From Thermoleophilaceae bacterium (GTDB lineage Bacteria; Actinomycetota; Thermoleophilia; Solirubrobacterales; Thermoleophilaceae), in assembly GCA_030447725.1 (NCBI GenBank), contig JAUJOQ010000001.1, positions 842,823 to 906,822 of the forward strand: a stretch of 64,000 nt of DNA. The letters are read 5' to 3'. This document shows positions 34,095-44,447 of the stretch, piece by piece (the stretch's first letter is position 1; each line of letters begins with the position of its first letter). The notes under the pieces are model-generated. The model was not told the DNA's origin. It made no database searches and saw nothing but the letters and a program-made list of their open reading frames with translations. Position numbers and translations under genes: made by a program.

Positions 34095-34136
34095 GGGGGG
34101 ATCCAGGGGGGAGGCAACTCCCCCCTGATATCCCCC
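34095..34136 (-). promoter_or_regulatory. Long G/C hairpin in the leader of the LuxR-type gene
   Basis: On the plus strand 34095-34113 pairs with 34118-34136 around a GCAA loop, through runs of six G and six C with one small internal loop. It lies 14 bases before the ATG of the LuxR-type gene on its template side, so it could affect translation or termination in the leader. Confidence 0.5.
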
Positions 34137-34176
34137 GCCCCTTACCCCGAAGATCACACTGCAAAGGGGAAGAAAC

Positions 34177-34243
34177 GCGGACTGCGATACGCCAACATGA
34201 TGGCTGCAGTAAACAACTTGTCAGGGCGGACTGGGGTACGCCA
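34177..34243 (+). repeat. Pair of 18-base direct repeats in the spacer
   Basis: GCGGACTGCGATACGCCA at 34177-34194 and GCGGACTGGGGTACGCCA at 34226-34243 differ in two bases and lie 49 apart. They may be operator sites or parts of an RNA that ends at the following terminator. Confidence 0.6.
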
Positions 34244-34251
34244 CACGAGAG

Positions 34252-34278
34252 ACCGGCCAGCGAAGGCCGGTTTTTCTC
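34252..34278 (+). terminator. Rho-independent terminator on the plus strand
   Basis: ACCGGCC/GGCCGGT stem (34252-34258 and 34265-34271) followed by TTTTCTCG. It faces plus-strand transcription, yet no plus-strand gene lies between 33411 and this site, so it suggests a small RNA gene starting in the spacer. Confidence 0.7.
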
Positions 34279-34297
34279 GTTAACGGCCCCTGCCCCC

Positions 34298-35200
34298 TCA
34301 GGCGGCGGCGACCTCCGCCACCTTGACCTGCACGTCCTTGGTCTTGACCACGTGCTTGTCCATCCCGAGCTCCTTGGGCTCGAGACCGAGAGCCAGACCC
34401 ACCATCTGCGGCAGGTGCAGGACGGGCACGTCGAGGTCACGTTCCACGAACTTCGCGGCGTCGGGCTGCTGCATGTCGAGGTTGAGGTGGCATAGCGGGC
34501 ACGGCGTGACCAGGCAGTCGGCTCCGGCGTCGATCGCATCTGCCAGATGGCGGCCGGCCTGACGGAGGGAGGTGGCGCGGTTCATGGTGATCACGGGAAA
34601 GCCACAGCACTTGTGGCTGCCCGCGTAGGAGACCGACTCGGCGCCGAGTATCTCGATCAGGTGATCGAGGTACTTGTGGCGATTGGGATGTGCCTCGAAG
34701 CCGAGGCGGTGGGTCGGGCGCACGATGTAGCACCCGTAGAAGGGAGCGATCCGCAGTCCCTCGAGCGGGCGGACCACCTTGGCCGCCAGCTTGTCCAGGC
34801 CGATCTCCTCGACCAGTAGCCACATGAAGTTCTTGTTCCACCACTCGCCGCTCTTCTCGTAGGTCAGGCCCTGATCTGAGAGCGTGCCGTTGATGTGGTC
34901 GCGGTAGCCGCTGTCGGCGTCCAGGCGCTCCTGGCACTCCGACTGCGCGCCTTGGCAGGTCGAGCAGATGTTCATCATGCCGGCGGCGCCGTCCACTCCC
35001 TGTGCGAGGGCGAAGGTGCGCGCGTTGAGGGTGTCGGCCAGCTCCTGGTTGTGCTCGGCGATCACGCCGGCCCCGCAGCAGCTCGCGCGGTCGAGCTCCA
35101 CCAGCTCGAGCCCGAGCTTGGGGGCCACGAGGGCCATCGAGCCGTGCAGCTCGGGGGTGAAGCCACGCGACACGCAGCCGGGCCAGTAGGCAAGCTTCAT
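34298..35200 (-). CDS. Succinate dehydrogenase-associated CCG-domain protein (HdrB/SdhE-like)
   Basis: 300 residues. Two CCG cysteine-rich domains, the first with '[18 protein letters not shown]' and '[10 protein letters not shown]', the second with '[18 protein letters not shown]' and '[15 protein letters not shown]', as in heterodisulfide reductase B and archaeal-type SdhE. They can hold an unusual [4Fe-4S] centre and replace the heme-containing membrane subunits. Directly follows sdhB (no gap), so it is the third gene of the set. Confidence 0.88.
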   Translation of the reverse strand: MKLAYWPGCVSRGFTPELHGSMALVAPKLGLELVELDRASCCGAGVIAEHNQELADTLNARTFALAQGVDGAAGMMNICSTCQGAQSECQERLDADSGYRDHINGTLSDQGLTYEKSGEWWNKNFMWLLVEEIGLDKLAAKVVRPLEGLRIAPFYGCYIVRPTHRLGFEAHPNRHKYLDHLIEILGAESVSYAGSHKCCGFPVITMNRATSLRQAGRHLADAIDAGADCLVTPCPLCHLNLDMQQPDAAKFVERDLDVPVLHLPQMVGLALGLEPKELGMDKHVVKTKDVQVKVAEVAAA

Positions 35201-36373
35201 CTAAGCGAGCCCTTCCTTGGTGCCTTCGGCCATGGCGCCCTCCTCGTCGGCGGAGTTGTCGGCGACTATGTACAGGTTGAGCTCGAGCCGCTCGCCTTGG
35301 GACTCGATCGCCTTGTAGATCTTCCTGACGTTGTCCTGGTCGGGCAACTTGGGATGGAACAGCACCGCCTTGGGCGTCACCTTGCCCGACTTCAGGCCGC
35401 GTATGGCGGTGGGCAGGGCCTCGACCAGTTGCTTGACCGCGCCGGGCTCGGTCTGGCCCTTGATCATCGAGCCGTCGCCGAAGGAGCGGGGCAGCATCTG
35501 CGCCTCGTGCAGTGTGCCCCAGTTCTCGATCATGTCCACGAAGGCCTTCCCGTGGCCGTAGCCGTTGTTCTTGTCCTTGATCTCGTAGTCACCAGTGGCG
35601 CGGCGGCGAAGGCGCATGATCTGATCCATCGGCGCGACGTCCTTGGGGCAGACCTCGATGCAGGCGAAGCAGTGGGTGCAGTCATACATGCCGTGCGGGT
35701 CCTCGGCCAGGTCGCGCAGGCGCTCCTCGGTCTGGCCGTCGCGGGGGTCGCCCACGAAGCGGTAGGCCTTGGCCAGGGCCGCCGGGCCCACGAACTCGGG
35801 GTCGACCTCGAGTGACAGGCAGGCGCTCACGCACACGCCGCACTGGATGCACGCCATCGACTGCGTCACATCGATCATCGACTCGGCGGGCACGATGTAC
35901 TCGCGCTCGGGCGGCTCGCCGTCGGGCAGCAGCCACGGCACCACGCGCTGGATCTTCTTCCAGTGCACGGCGTCCATGTCCACGATCAGGTCCTTGAGCA
36001 CGGGCATGTTGCCCATCGGCTCGACCACGATCGGCTTGCCGCGGCCCGCTTTCGCCTGGGCGTCGGAGATACGGGTGTTGCAGGCCAGCGCCGACTTGCC
36101 GTTGATGCGCACGCCGCAGGAGCCGCAGATGGCGGCGCGGCACGAGCAGCGGATGCCGATCGACGCGTCCTCGTGGTCCTTGGCGTAGAGGATGCCGTCG
36201 AGCACCGACCGCTCGGGAGCGATGTCCACGTCGTACTCGTGCCAGAAGGCGGTCTCGCCGGACTCGGGGTCGTAGCGGCGGATCTTTAGCGTGTAGCCGG
36301 CCGCCTCGTTCTTGGGGCCGTCGCCGTCGGCGGGCTCCTCGTCGCGCCCGAGGATCTTGTCCAAGATCGACAT
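35201..36373 (-). CDS. sdhB: Succinate dehydrogenase iron-sulfur subunit, extended
   Basis: 390 residues; ATG 36373 overlaps the sdhA stop (TGATG). [2Fe-2S] motif 'CSCRAAICGSCGVRINGKSA' and two cysteine clusters 'CIQCGVCVSAC' and 'CTHCFACIEVCPKDVA' for the [4Fe-4S] and third centres. About 130 extra residues follow the last cluster compared with ordinary SdhB. It passes electrons from SdhA to the CCG protein. Confidence 0.95.
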   Translation of the reverse strand: MSILDKILGRDEEPADGDGPKNEAAGYTLKIRRYDPESGETAFWHEYDVDIAPERSVLDGILYAKDHEDASIGIRCSCRAAICGSCGVRINGKSALACNTRISDAQAKAGRGKPIVVEPMGNMPVLKDLIVDMDAVHWKKIQRVVPWLLPDGEPPEREYIVPAESMIDVTQSMACIQCGVCVSACLSLEVDPEFVGPAALAKAYRFVGDPRDGQTEERLRDLAEDPHGMYDCTHCFACIEVCPKDVAPMDQIMRLRRRATGDYEIKDKNNGYGHGKAFVDMIENWGTLHEAQMLPRSFGDGSMIKGQTEPGAVKQLVEALPTAIRGLKSGKVTPKAVLFHPKLPDQDNVRKIYKAIESQGERLELNLYIVADNSADEEGAMAEGTKEGLA

Positions 36374-38055
36374 CAGTACGTCCTCTCCTCGGGCTCCCAT
36401 TGGGTCATCGTCACGTCAGAGTAGGAGACCGCGGGAATGTCACCGTCCGCCGTGAGGTTGATGTGCTTGAGCCACTCGTCGTCGTTGCGCTCCGGGAAGT
36501 CGGTGCGAAACTGCGCCCCGCGGCTCTCCTTTCGCTCGATGGCGCCCATCACAATGCACTCGGCGTTGTCGAGCATGAACTGGAGCTCCAGTGCGCCCAG
36601 CACGTCCTGGTTGAACACCGAGCCCTTGTCGTCGACCGCCACGGTCTTGACCTCTTCCTGGAGGCGCTTGACCACCTCGAGGGCGCCGCGCAGGCGCTCC
36701 TCGTCGCGGAACACGGACACCTGCTCGTCCATCACCTTGCCCATCTCGGCCTTGATCTCGGAGAGCCGGCGCCCGGACCGGTCACGGGAGATGATTGACT
36801 GGATCGCTTCGCGCTCACGGGCCAGCTCCGACCCCGCCGGCGTGGGTTGCGCCATGCCGCGCCCCATCTGCGCGGCGTGGACACCGGAGCGTCGGCCGAA
36901 GATCAGCGTGTCCAGCAGCGAGTTCGCGCCGAGGCGATTGCCGCCGTGCACCGAGACGCAGGCGCACTCGCCGGCGGCGTAGAGCCCGGGGACGTCGGTC
37001 TGGCCGTCGATGTCGGTCTTGATGCCGCCCATCACGTAGTGGTTGCCGGGCTTGATGTGGATCGGCTCGGAGGTGATGTCCACCCCGGCGAAGTCGCGGC
37101 CGACGTTGACGATCTCGCGCAACGACTGGAGGATCCGGTGGCGGGGCACCACCGTGATGTCGAGCGCGACCGTGCCGTCGGGGAACCCCCGGCCCTCGTT
37201 GATCTCGGTCTGCTCGGCGCGCGAGACCACGTCCCGCGAGGCCAGCTCCATCTTGTTGGGCGCGTAATTCTCCATGAAGCGCTCGCCCTCGGCGTTGAGG
37301 AGGTGTGCTCCCTCGCCGCGGGCGCCCTCGGTGATCAGCAGCCCGATGCCGGCGAGGGTGGTGGGGTGATACTGGACCATCTCCATGTCCATCAGCGGAG
37401 CGCCGGCGCGGTAGGCCATCGCGATGCCGTCGCCCGTGCAGATCAGGGCGTTGGTGGTGGGGTTGAAGATCTGTCCGTTGCCGCCGGTGGCCAGGATCAC
37501 GGCCTTGGCGGTGAACAGCTCGAGTGAGCCGTCGCGGATGTTGCGGGTGACCGCGCCGGCGAGCCGGCCCGAGTCGTCGCGCGCGAGAGCGGTTGTGAAC
37601 CACTCCTCGTAACGGGTCACCTCGTCGTGCTTCATCAGCTGCTCGTAGAGGACGTGCAGCAGCGCCTGGCCGGTGATGTCGGCCACGTAGTAGGTGCGCG
37701 CGGCGGAGGCGCCGCCGAACGCCCGGGTCCCGAGCTTGCCCTCGTCGCTGCGGTGGAAGGTGACGCCCAGGTGCTCCAGCCTCAGGACCTCGTCGGGGGC
37801 CTCACGGCACATCACCTCGATCGCGTCCTGATCGCCCAGGTAGTCGGATCCCTTCACGGTGTCGAAGGCGTGCGACTCCCAGGAGTCCTCTGGGTCCAGC
37901 GCCGCGTTGATGCCGCCTGCGGCGGCGTTGGAATGCGAGCGGACCGGATGCACCTTCGAGATGACGCCGACGGACGCACCGGTCTCGGCCGCGGCGAGGG
38001 CGGCGCGCTGGCCGGCGAGACCGGCTCCTATGACGAGGACGTCGTGCTGGGGCAT
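36373..38055 (-). CDS. sdhA: Succinate dehydrogenase flavoprotein subunit
   Basis: 560 residues from ATG 38055; the frame continues upstream but that part is antisense to the M50 gene. FAD site '[20 protein letters not shown]', flavinylation region '[19 protein letters not shown]' (His), active-site '[20 protein letters not shown]' and '[20 protein letters not shown]'. It oxidises succinate to fumarate at the inner face of the membrane. Confidence 0.96.
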   Translation of the reverse strand: MPQHDVLVIGAGLAGQRAALAAAETGASVGVISKVHPVRSHSNAAAGGINAALDPEDSWESHAFDTVKGSDYLGDQDAIEVMCREAPDEVLRLEHLGVTFHRSDEGKLGTRAFGGASAARTYYVADITGQALLHVLYEQLMKHDEVTRYEEWFTTALARDDSGRLAGAVTRNIRDGSLELFTAKAVILATGGNGQIFNPTTNALICTGDGIAMAYRAGAPLMDMEMVQYHPTTLAGIGLLITEGARGEGAHLLNAEGERFMENYAPNKMELASRDVVSRAEQTEINEGRGFPDGTVALDITVVPRHRILQSLREIVNVGRDFAGVDITSEPIHIKPGNHYVMGGIKTDIDGQTDVPGLYAAGECACVSVHGGNRLGANSLLDTLIFGRRSGVHAAQMGRGMAQPTPAGSELAREREAIQSIISRDRSGRRLSEIKAEMGKVMDEQVSVFRDEERLRGALEVVKRLQEEVKTVAVDDKGSVFNQDVLGALELQFMLDNAECIVMGAIERKESRGAQFRTDFPERNDDEWLKHINLTADGDIPAVSYSDVTMTQWEPEERTY

Positions 38056-38129
38056 CGCGGGGGTGAGGCGCGGCGATTCTATGCGACCGCCCGCCTCACC
38101 CGGGATACGGGCCCCAGCGGGCCGGAGCG

Positions 38130-39293
38130 TCAGCCGGCCGGCGCGGTGGGGCTCAGGGCACGGCGCACCTGGTCCACGGTGACCACGCCGCGCAGACGCC
38201 CCTCGGGGTCGACCGCGACGATCGCCCCCAGCCGCTGTAGCCCCTCGAGAGCCAGCAGCGCCTCCAGGGGCTCGTCGGTGCCCACCCGCAGACCACTGGC
38301 GCCGTCGCTGTCGACCGCCATCACCGAGGCGACGGCGCGCCCGGGGCGGTCGGCCTCGGGCACGCCCTCGACCGCCTCGCGGGCGATCAGGCCGGAGAAG
38401 CGACCGTCGGGGTCCACGACCGGGAACCATGGGTGGCCGTAGCGCAGGAAGAACTCGTCCCAGGCGCGCCCGAGAGACAGGGTGGCCGGCACCACCACCG
38501 GCTCGGCGTCCATCACGTCTGCCACCCGCAGGCCCTCGATGCGGCTGGTGATCGCCGTCTGGGCCTCGGCCTGCTTCGCGGCCTGGCCGAGGAAGACCCC
38601 GATGAAGATGAACCACACCCCGTTGAGCAGGTCCCCGTCCAGGAGGAAGAACACTCCCCCGGCCATGACGAGGAACGAGAACCCGCGCCCCACGCGCGCC
38701 GCCAGGCGCGTCGCCTGCGCGCGGTCCTCGGTGCGCCACCAGATCGCCGCCCGTGCGATCCGCCCGCCGTCGAGGGGGAAGGCCGGGACCAGGTTGAACA
38801 CCAGCAGCAGCGCGTTGATGAAGGTGAGGTAACCGAGCACGGCGAGCACCTCGTTGCCCCCCGCGGCCTCGAAGCGTGTGGAGTCCACCGCCCCGCCGAC
38901 GCCGGCGATTGCCGTGCCGGCTCCGAAGCACGCGACGGCGATCAGGAGGGTGACCAGCGGGCCTGCCGCCGCCACTCGAAACTCGACGCCGGGTGAGTCG
39001 CTGTCGCGGTCCATCTTGGCCACGCCGCCGAGCATCCACAGGTCGATGCCGATGATGCCGATGTCGTTGCGGCGGGCCACCACTGCGTGCCCCAGCTCGT
39101 GGAGCAGCAGCGACAGGAAGAAGAGCAGCGCCGAGACCACCGCCAGCGTGAAGGCCGTCCCGTCGGCGAAGCGCGCGCCGTAGTAGCCGGTGAGCAGGTA
39201 GATGATCAGAAAGAGGACGAAGAACCAGCTGGGCTCCACGCCGATCCGGATGCCGGAGATGCGCGCAAGTTGGATGGAGCCGCCGCCTAACAC
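38130..39293 (-). CDS. Site-2 protease family (M50) membrane protein with CBS domains
   Basis: 387 residues from GTG 39293. Five to six membrane segments; zinc motif HELGH in '[18 protein letters not shown]' and second motif '[13 protein letters not shown]'. Two CBS modules in the C-terminal 150 residues ('[20 protein letters not shown]' and '[20 protein letters not shown]'). S2P-type enzymes cut membrane-bound regulators; CBS domains sense nucleotides. Substrate unknown; the anti-sigma factor at 16648 is one conceivable kind of target. Confidence 0.9.
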   Translation of the reverse strand: MLGGGSIQLARISGIRIGVEPSWFFVLFLIIYLLTGYYGARFADGTAFTLAVVSALLFFLSLLLHELGHAVVARRNDIGIIGIDLWMLGGVAKMDRDSDSPGVEFRVAAAGPLVTLLIAVACFGAGTAIAGVGGAVDSTRFEAAGGNEVLAVLGYLTFINALLLVFNLVPAFPLDGGRIARAAIWWRTEDRAQATRLAARVGRGFSFLVMAGGVFFLLDGDLLNGVWFIFIGVFLGQAAKQAEAQTAITSRIEGLRVADVMDAEPVVVPATLSLGRAWDEFFLRYGHPWFPVVDPDGRFSGLIAREAVEGVPEADRPGRAVASVMAVDSDGASGLRVGTDEPLEALLALEGLQRLGAIVAVDPEGRLRGVVTVDQVRRALSPTAPAG

Positions 39294-39368
39294 CTCGCGT
39301 CATCGTGGCAGGCCGGTTGCGCATGGGTGCATTAGTGTCCCGGCGCCGCGAGGTCAAGGAGTCCCGAA

Positions 39369-40593
39369 GTGGCCAAGATCGAGGTGAAGAACCCCATCGT
39401 CGAGCTGAACGGCGACGAGATGACCCGCGTCATCTGGGAGTTCATCAAGGAGAAGCTGATCCTTCCCTACCTCGATGTCGACCTGAAGTACTTCGATCTC
39501 GGAATCGAAAGCCGAGACGCCACCGGGGACCGGATCACCGTCGACGCGGCCAACGCCATCAAAGAGCACGGCGTCGGCGTGAAGTGCGCCACGATCACAC
39601 CGGACGAGGCCCGCGTGGAGGAGTTCGGCCTCAAGGAGATGTACCGGTCGCCCAACGGCACGATCCGCAACATCCTCGGCGGAGTGATCTTCCGCGAGCC
39701 GATCGTGATGTCCAACGTGCCGCGGCTCGTGCCGAGCTGGACCAAGCCGATCATCATCGGCCGTCACGCGTTCGGGGATCAGTACCGGGCCGAGGACATC
39801 CTGGTGCCGGGCAGAGGCAAGCTCACGCTCAACTTCCAGCCTGAAGACGGAAGCGAGCCGATCGAGGTGGACGTGTTCGACTTCCCGGGGGGCGGGGTCG
39901 CGCTCGCGATGTACAACCTCGACGAGTCGATCCGCGACTTCGCGCGGGCCTCGTTGCGGTACGGGCTCGACCGCGGCTTCCCGGTCTACATGTCCACCAA
40001 GAACACGATCCTCAAGCGCTACGACGGGCGCTTCAAGGACCTCTTCCAGGAGGTCTTCGACGCCGAGTTCCGGAGCGACTTCGAGCAGGCGGGGCTCACC
40101 TACGAGCACCGGCTGATCGACGACATGGTGGCCGCGGTCCTGAAGTGGGAGGGCGGCTACGTATGGGCCTGCAAGAACTACGACGGCGACGTGCAGTCGG
40201 ACACGGTGGCCCAGGGCTTCGGCTCGCTGGGCCTGATGACCAGCGTTCTGATGACACCCGACGGCAAGACCGTAGAGGCTGAGGCGGCGCACGGCACGGT
40301 TACCCGCCACTTTCGCTCACACCAGCAGGGCGAGGAGACCTCCACCAACCCGATCGCCTCCATCTTCGCCTGGACCCGGGCGCTCGCTGCGCGCGGGCGG
40401 ATGGACGAGACTCCCGACGTCACCGCATTCGCCGAGACGCTCGAGCGGGTGTGTGTGGCCACGGTCGAGAGCGGAAAGATGACCAAGGACCTCGCCCTGC
40501 TGATCGGTCCCGACCAGGCCTATGAGACCACCCAGGAGTTCCTGGCTTCGATCGACGAGAACCTGCGGACCGCAACTGAGGAGACCATCGCCC

Positions 40594-40601
<8 letters not shown>
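39369..40601 (+). CDS. icd: NADP-dependent isocitrate dehydrogenase, type II (eukaryote-like)
   Basis: 410 residues from GTG 39369, after CAAGGAGTC. '[20 protein letters not shown]' and '[20 protein letters not shown]' are typical of the homodimeric subfamily; '[20 protein letters not shown]' carries the cofactor loop. Converts isocitrate to 2-oxoglutarate and NADPH. Overlaps mdh by eight bases. Confidence 0.96.
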
Positions 40602-41586
<985 letters not shown>

Positions 41587-41595
41587 GCCGACGGG

Positions 41596-41742
41596 GAGGA
41601 GCGCAGCCGGAACGTTGCCGGAGGAGCGCAGGCCGATCGCCGATCGGCCGAGCACCGCGCCGGATCACTCTCCGGCGAGCACCGCACCGGAGGTTCTCGG
41701 CCGAGCACCGCACGGATCACTCTCCGGCGAGCACCGCACCTA
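41596..41742. repeat. Repeat block upstream half (flank of the winged-helix gene)
   Basis: Begins with GGAGGAGCGCAGCCGGAACG and carries on into GGCCGATCGCCGATCGGCC (41631-41649, a perfect palindrome with one central base), followed by several GAGCACCGC units with ATCACTCTCCGGC between. The first 46 bases are identical to those at 42328-42373, on the other side of the winged-helix gene. Confidence 0.85.
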
Positions 41743-41747
41743 TTCCA

Positions 41748-42152
41748 TCACGCGGCTGGGTGCCAGCCCTTCCCCTCCTTGCGGATCTTGCCCTCCCCCT
41801 GGAGTGTCGGCATGACCCTGTACAGGTAGTTGGCCTGGATGCCCATGGCGTCGGCCAGCTCGGGGATGGTTATCCCCGGCTGGGCACCGACCAGCTCCTG
41901 GGCCTGCTGGGCGCGCTTGCCCGAGCCTCGTGGGCGCCCCCGCCGCCTAGCGCCGGAGCCGGAGCCGGCGCTGCGCGAGCGTCCCCTGGCCGCCGTACCC
42001 GACCGGCGGCCTGCCTGTCGCGCGCCGGAACCGCCCACCCCGGCGAGCGCGGCCGCAGCCTTCTCCAGTCGCTCGTGCTCCTCCACGAGGGGGCGCAGCT
42101 CCTTGAGCCGGGCGTCTATCTCCTTGCGCTTCTCATCCAGAAAGTCGGTCAC
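41748..42152 (-). CDS. Winged-helix DNA-binding protein with coiled coil and basic linker
   Basis: 134 residues. An N-terminal charged coiled coil ('EKRKEIDARLKELRPLVEEH'), a basic Gly/Arg/Ser linker with 'RRRGRPRGSGKR', which resembles an AT-hook, and a C-terminal winged helix ('GITIPELADAMGIQANYLYR', 'LQGEGKIRKEGKGWHPAA'). Small basic proteins of this kind organise chromatin or regulate genes; no target is known. Repeat blocks lie on both sides. Confidence 0.8.
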   Translation of the reverse strand: MTDFLDEKRKEIDARLKELRPLVEEHERLEKAAAALAGVGGSGARQAGRRSGTAARGRSRSAGSGSGARRRGRPRGSGKRAQQAQELVGAQPGITIPELADAMGIQANYLYRVMPTLQGEGKIRKEGKGWHPAA

Positions 42153-42205
42153 CGTACGAGTCCTTTCCTAAAACAGTTACTTGCATAATGCCATACGGCG
42201 GTGTT

Positions 42206-42322
42206 TGTCACCGGTGGAGAAGCGCAGGGGAAACCTGTCACCTGGGGATAGCGCAAGGGAACCTGTCACCGGGGGATAAGCGCAGGGTAACCTGTCACCC
42301 TGGGAGCAGCGGGCCGGGACAT
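42206..42322. repeat. Tandem array C, about 29-bp units
   Basis: Four units begin TGTCACC at 42206, 42236, 42264 and 42293 (periods 30, 28 and 29), each followed by a G-rich part with GCGCA-GGG and ending AACC. It lies next to the start of the winged-helix gene, in its upstream region. Confidence 0.85.
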
Positions 42323-42326
42323 CTCG

Positions 42327-42600
42327 GGAGGAGCGCAGCCGGAACGTTGCCGGAGGAGCGCAGGCCGATCGCTGCCGGAGGAGTGCAGGCCGATCGCTGC
42401 CGGAGGAGTGCAGGCCGATCGCTGCCGGAGGAGCGCAGGCCGATCGCCGATCGGCCGAGCACCGCACGAATGAATCTCGGCCGAGCACCGCACGAATGAA
42501 TCTCGGCCGAGCACCGCACGGATGAATCTCGGCCGAGCACAGCACAGATGAATCTCGGCCGAGCACCGCACGGCGGCTCGCCGGCGAGCACCGCGGCCTC
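42327..42600. repeat. Tandem arrays A (25 bp) and B (26 bp)
   Basis: Array A: GCCGGAGGAG starts at 42349, 42374, 42399 and 42424, exactly 25 apart, each followed by GCAGGCCGATCGCT or similar. Array B: CGGCCGAGCACCGC starts at 42452, 42478, 42504, 42530 and 42556, exactly 26 apart, joined by ACGAATGAATCT. The arrays meet at a second copy of the palindrome GGCCGATCGCCGATCGGCC (42438-42456). There is no unique spacer, so this is not a CRISPR array. Confidence 0.9.
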
Positions 42601-42605
42601 CCTTG

Positions 42606-43040
42606 TCACTCAACCAATGCTTTGAGCCTTTTGAGTGATTCGTCCAGTTCGCCGGCCGTCACCCTCTTGACCATCGGGCCGGCCATCCGTCCGATCGGCC
42701 CGCCCGGCAGGTCGTACTCGTTGGCGTAGAAGAACGTGGTGGCGTCGCCGTCGGCGGCGAACTCGTAGATCACCTTGGCCTTGGCCCGCACCGGCCCCCT
42801 GCCCTCCCACACGACGCGCTTGGCGCGCTCGTTCTCCACCACCGTCCAGCGCACCTTGAAGCCCTTTCCGGCGAGCTTGAGGCATTGGGTGAGCGTCGAC
42901 CCCTTTCTGAGCTGGCCCTCGGGGGCGTCTTCGAGGAACTGGTGGATCGTGACCCATCGCTCCAGGGCGCGGGGGTTCATGACCACTTGGTACAAGGCCT
43001 CCGGCGAGGCCTTCACCTGCACCCGGCGCTCGACCCTCAC
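42606..43040 (-). CDS. SRPBCC-fold (START/Bet v1-like) protein
   Basis: 144 residues. GTG 43040 overlaps the stop of the upstream gene (GTGA). The N terminus 'VQVKASPEALYQVVMNPRAL' and 'FKVRWTVVENERAKRVVWEG' form the helix-grip fold of polyketide cyclase/SRPBCC proteins, which bind hydrophobic ligands. Ligand unknown. It is coupled to the NmrA-like reductase, so both may act on one small molecule. Confidence 0.82.
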   Translation of the reverse strand: MRVERRVQVKASPEALYQVVMNPRALERWVTIHQFLEDAPEGQLRKGSTLTQCLKLAGKGFKVRWTVVENERAKRVVWEGRGPVRAKAKVIYEFAADGDATTFFYANEYDLPGGPIGRMAGPMVKRVTAGELDESLKRLKALVE

Positions 43041-43963
43041 CGCGCCGCCAGCTCCTCGGTGCGCTCCCACTCGGCGAGGGCGCGCTCCACCGCCCGGTCG
43101 AACGGCAGCGTGCGGATGCCGTACATCTCCGGCGCCTCGAGGGCGTCGCGGGGCAGCAGCTCGTGCTCGAGGCTTTCCATCAGCGGTCGCACCAGATCGA
43201 GAGGCTGGTCGGTCAGGGCGCTCACCACGGCGCTCGCCGGCGGAGTGAGGGAGACCCCGAGGCCGATGGGCAGCCGGGCCACGCCCATCGATTCGGCGAT
43301 CCCTTCGATCATCTCCCCGTAACTGAGCACGTCCGGTCCGGCGATGTCGAGAGAGCGCCCCGCGGCAGCCTCGATGCCCGGCGTGCGGGCCAGGAACTCG
43401 ACCGCGTCGCGCTCCGCGAGGGGCTGGGTGCGATTGCGGCGCCAGCCGGGCATCGGCAGCAAGCGCAGCCGCTCGACCAGGCGCACCAGAATCCGGAAGG
43501 ACGAGGAGCGCGACCCGATCAAGAGCGAGGCGCGTAGGGCCGTGCTGGCAGGCGCCGCTTCGAGGAGGATCTGCTCGACCTCGATTCGGGACCCGATGTG
43601 AGCCGAGGGCTCGGCACCGGCCGGCGCGATGCCGCCCAGGTAGACCACGCGCTCCACGCCCTCTGCGCGCGCCGCCTGTGCGAAGCTCTCGGCGGCGCGC
43701 CGGTCGCGGTCGGAGAAGTCCCCGTCCTCGGTGCTGGTGGGCGCCTCCATCGAGTGCACGAGGTAGTAGGCGGTCGCGCAGCCCTCGAGGGCCTCGCGCA
43801 CGCCGCGACCGCTGGTGAGGTCGCCGCCGGCCAACTCCAGTCCCGCACGCGCCTCCAGGCGCGATGGGTCGCGCGCGAGCGCGCGCACCGGCCGGCCCTC
43901 GGCCAGCAGGCGCTCCACCAGCCTGCCGCCAACGTATCCGGTGGCCCCGGTGATCAGCTCCAC
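43037..43963 (-). CDS. NAD(P)-binding NmrA/complex-I-39kDa-type protein
   Basis: 308 residues from an ATG. 'ELITGATGYVGGRLVERLLA' is the atypical SDR Rossmann motif, followed by 'VRALARDPSRLEARAGLELA' and 'AEGVERVVYLGGIAPAG'. The canonical YxxxK catalytic pair is not evident, so it may sense or bind cofactor rather than catalyse. Overlaps the SRPBCC gene by four bases. The 215 bases between it and 44179 contain no gene I see. Confidence 0.85.
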   Translation of the reverse strand: MELITGATGYVGGRLVERLLAEGRPVRALARDPSRLEARAGLELAGGDLTSGRGVREALEGCATAYYLVHSMEAPTSTEDGDFSDRDRRAAESFAQAARAEGVERVVYLGGIAPAGAEPSAHIGSRIEVEQILLEAAPASTALRASLLIGSRSSSFRILVRLVERLRLLPMPGWRRNRTQPLAERDAVEFLARTPGIEAAAGRSLDIAGPDVLSYGEMIEGIAESMGVARLPIGLGVSLTPPASAVVSALTDQPLDLVRPLMESLEHELLPRDALEAPEMYGIRTLPFDRAVERALAEWERTEELAAR

Positions 43964-44178
43964 TGCTTGCTTACGCGTCCGGGTAGGGGCTCAGATGAGA
44001 TTTCGCCCCCCCGCCAACCCCGCAAACAGCGGGGGCGAAGCGAGAAAGCCTGCAATTTCCAGGGAATCGAAATTTCACGGATTTGCGGAAACGCGACTGG
44101 CGAGGCAGGACCGATTCGTGCAGCATGGCGCGAGCACATTCGACTCATCGACTTAGGCGACTGGGGGAACAGGAAAGC

Positions 44179-44376
44179 ATGGCGAAGAGCAAGGCGAAGC
44201 GCGCGAAGTGCGAGGACTGCTTCTTTCATCAGAACCTGTTGTGCGCGCTCAACCTTGGAGGGCCCTGCACCACCTTCCGCCCCGCCGAGCGCGGGCTCGC
44301 TCCCGAGCGCCAGCTGGCCTTCACCTTCCGCACGGAGCGCACGCGCGCCGCGTACGCCTTCCCTCAGCCGAGCTGA
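44179..44376 (+). CDS. Small cysteine-containing basic protein
   Basis: 65 residues from an ATG after GGGGGAACAGGA. 'KCEDCFFHQNLLCALNLGGP' and a further Cys give a possible metal-binding CxxC...C...C set. N terminus Lys-rich. Family unrecognised. Confidence 0.6.
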   Translation: MAKSKAKRAKCEDCFFHQNLLCALNLGGPCTTFRPAERGLAPERQLAFTFRTERTRAAYAFPQPS

Positions 44377-44447
44377 GACGCAAGCGCCGGCGGGGCTGCC
44401 CGTGACGAGCGCCGGAAGCGCACTGCGGCGGATAGAGTCGCTGGCGC

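Noticed and set aside
34095-34136. 6C-type small RNA because of the runs of six G and six C
   Set aside because: In that RNA the six C lie in loops; here they are paired in a stem, so the match fails.
38056-39357. N-terminal extension of SdhA by more than 430 residues
   Set aside because: The stretch is antisense to the M50 protease gene and Arg/Gly-rich; ATG 38055 gives the normal flavoprotein start.
42206-42600. Possible CRISPR array (regular 25-30 bp periodic sequence)
   Set aside because: Units are contiguous without unique spacers and no cas gene is near; it is a set of simple tandem arrays.
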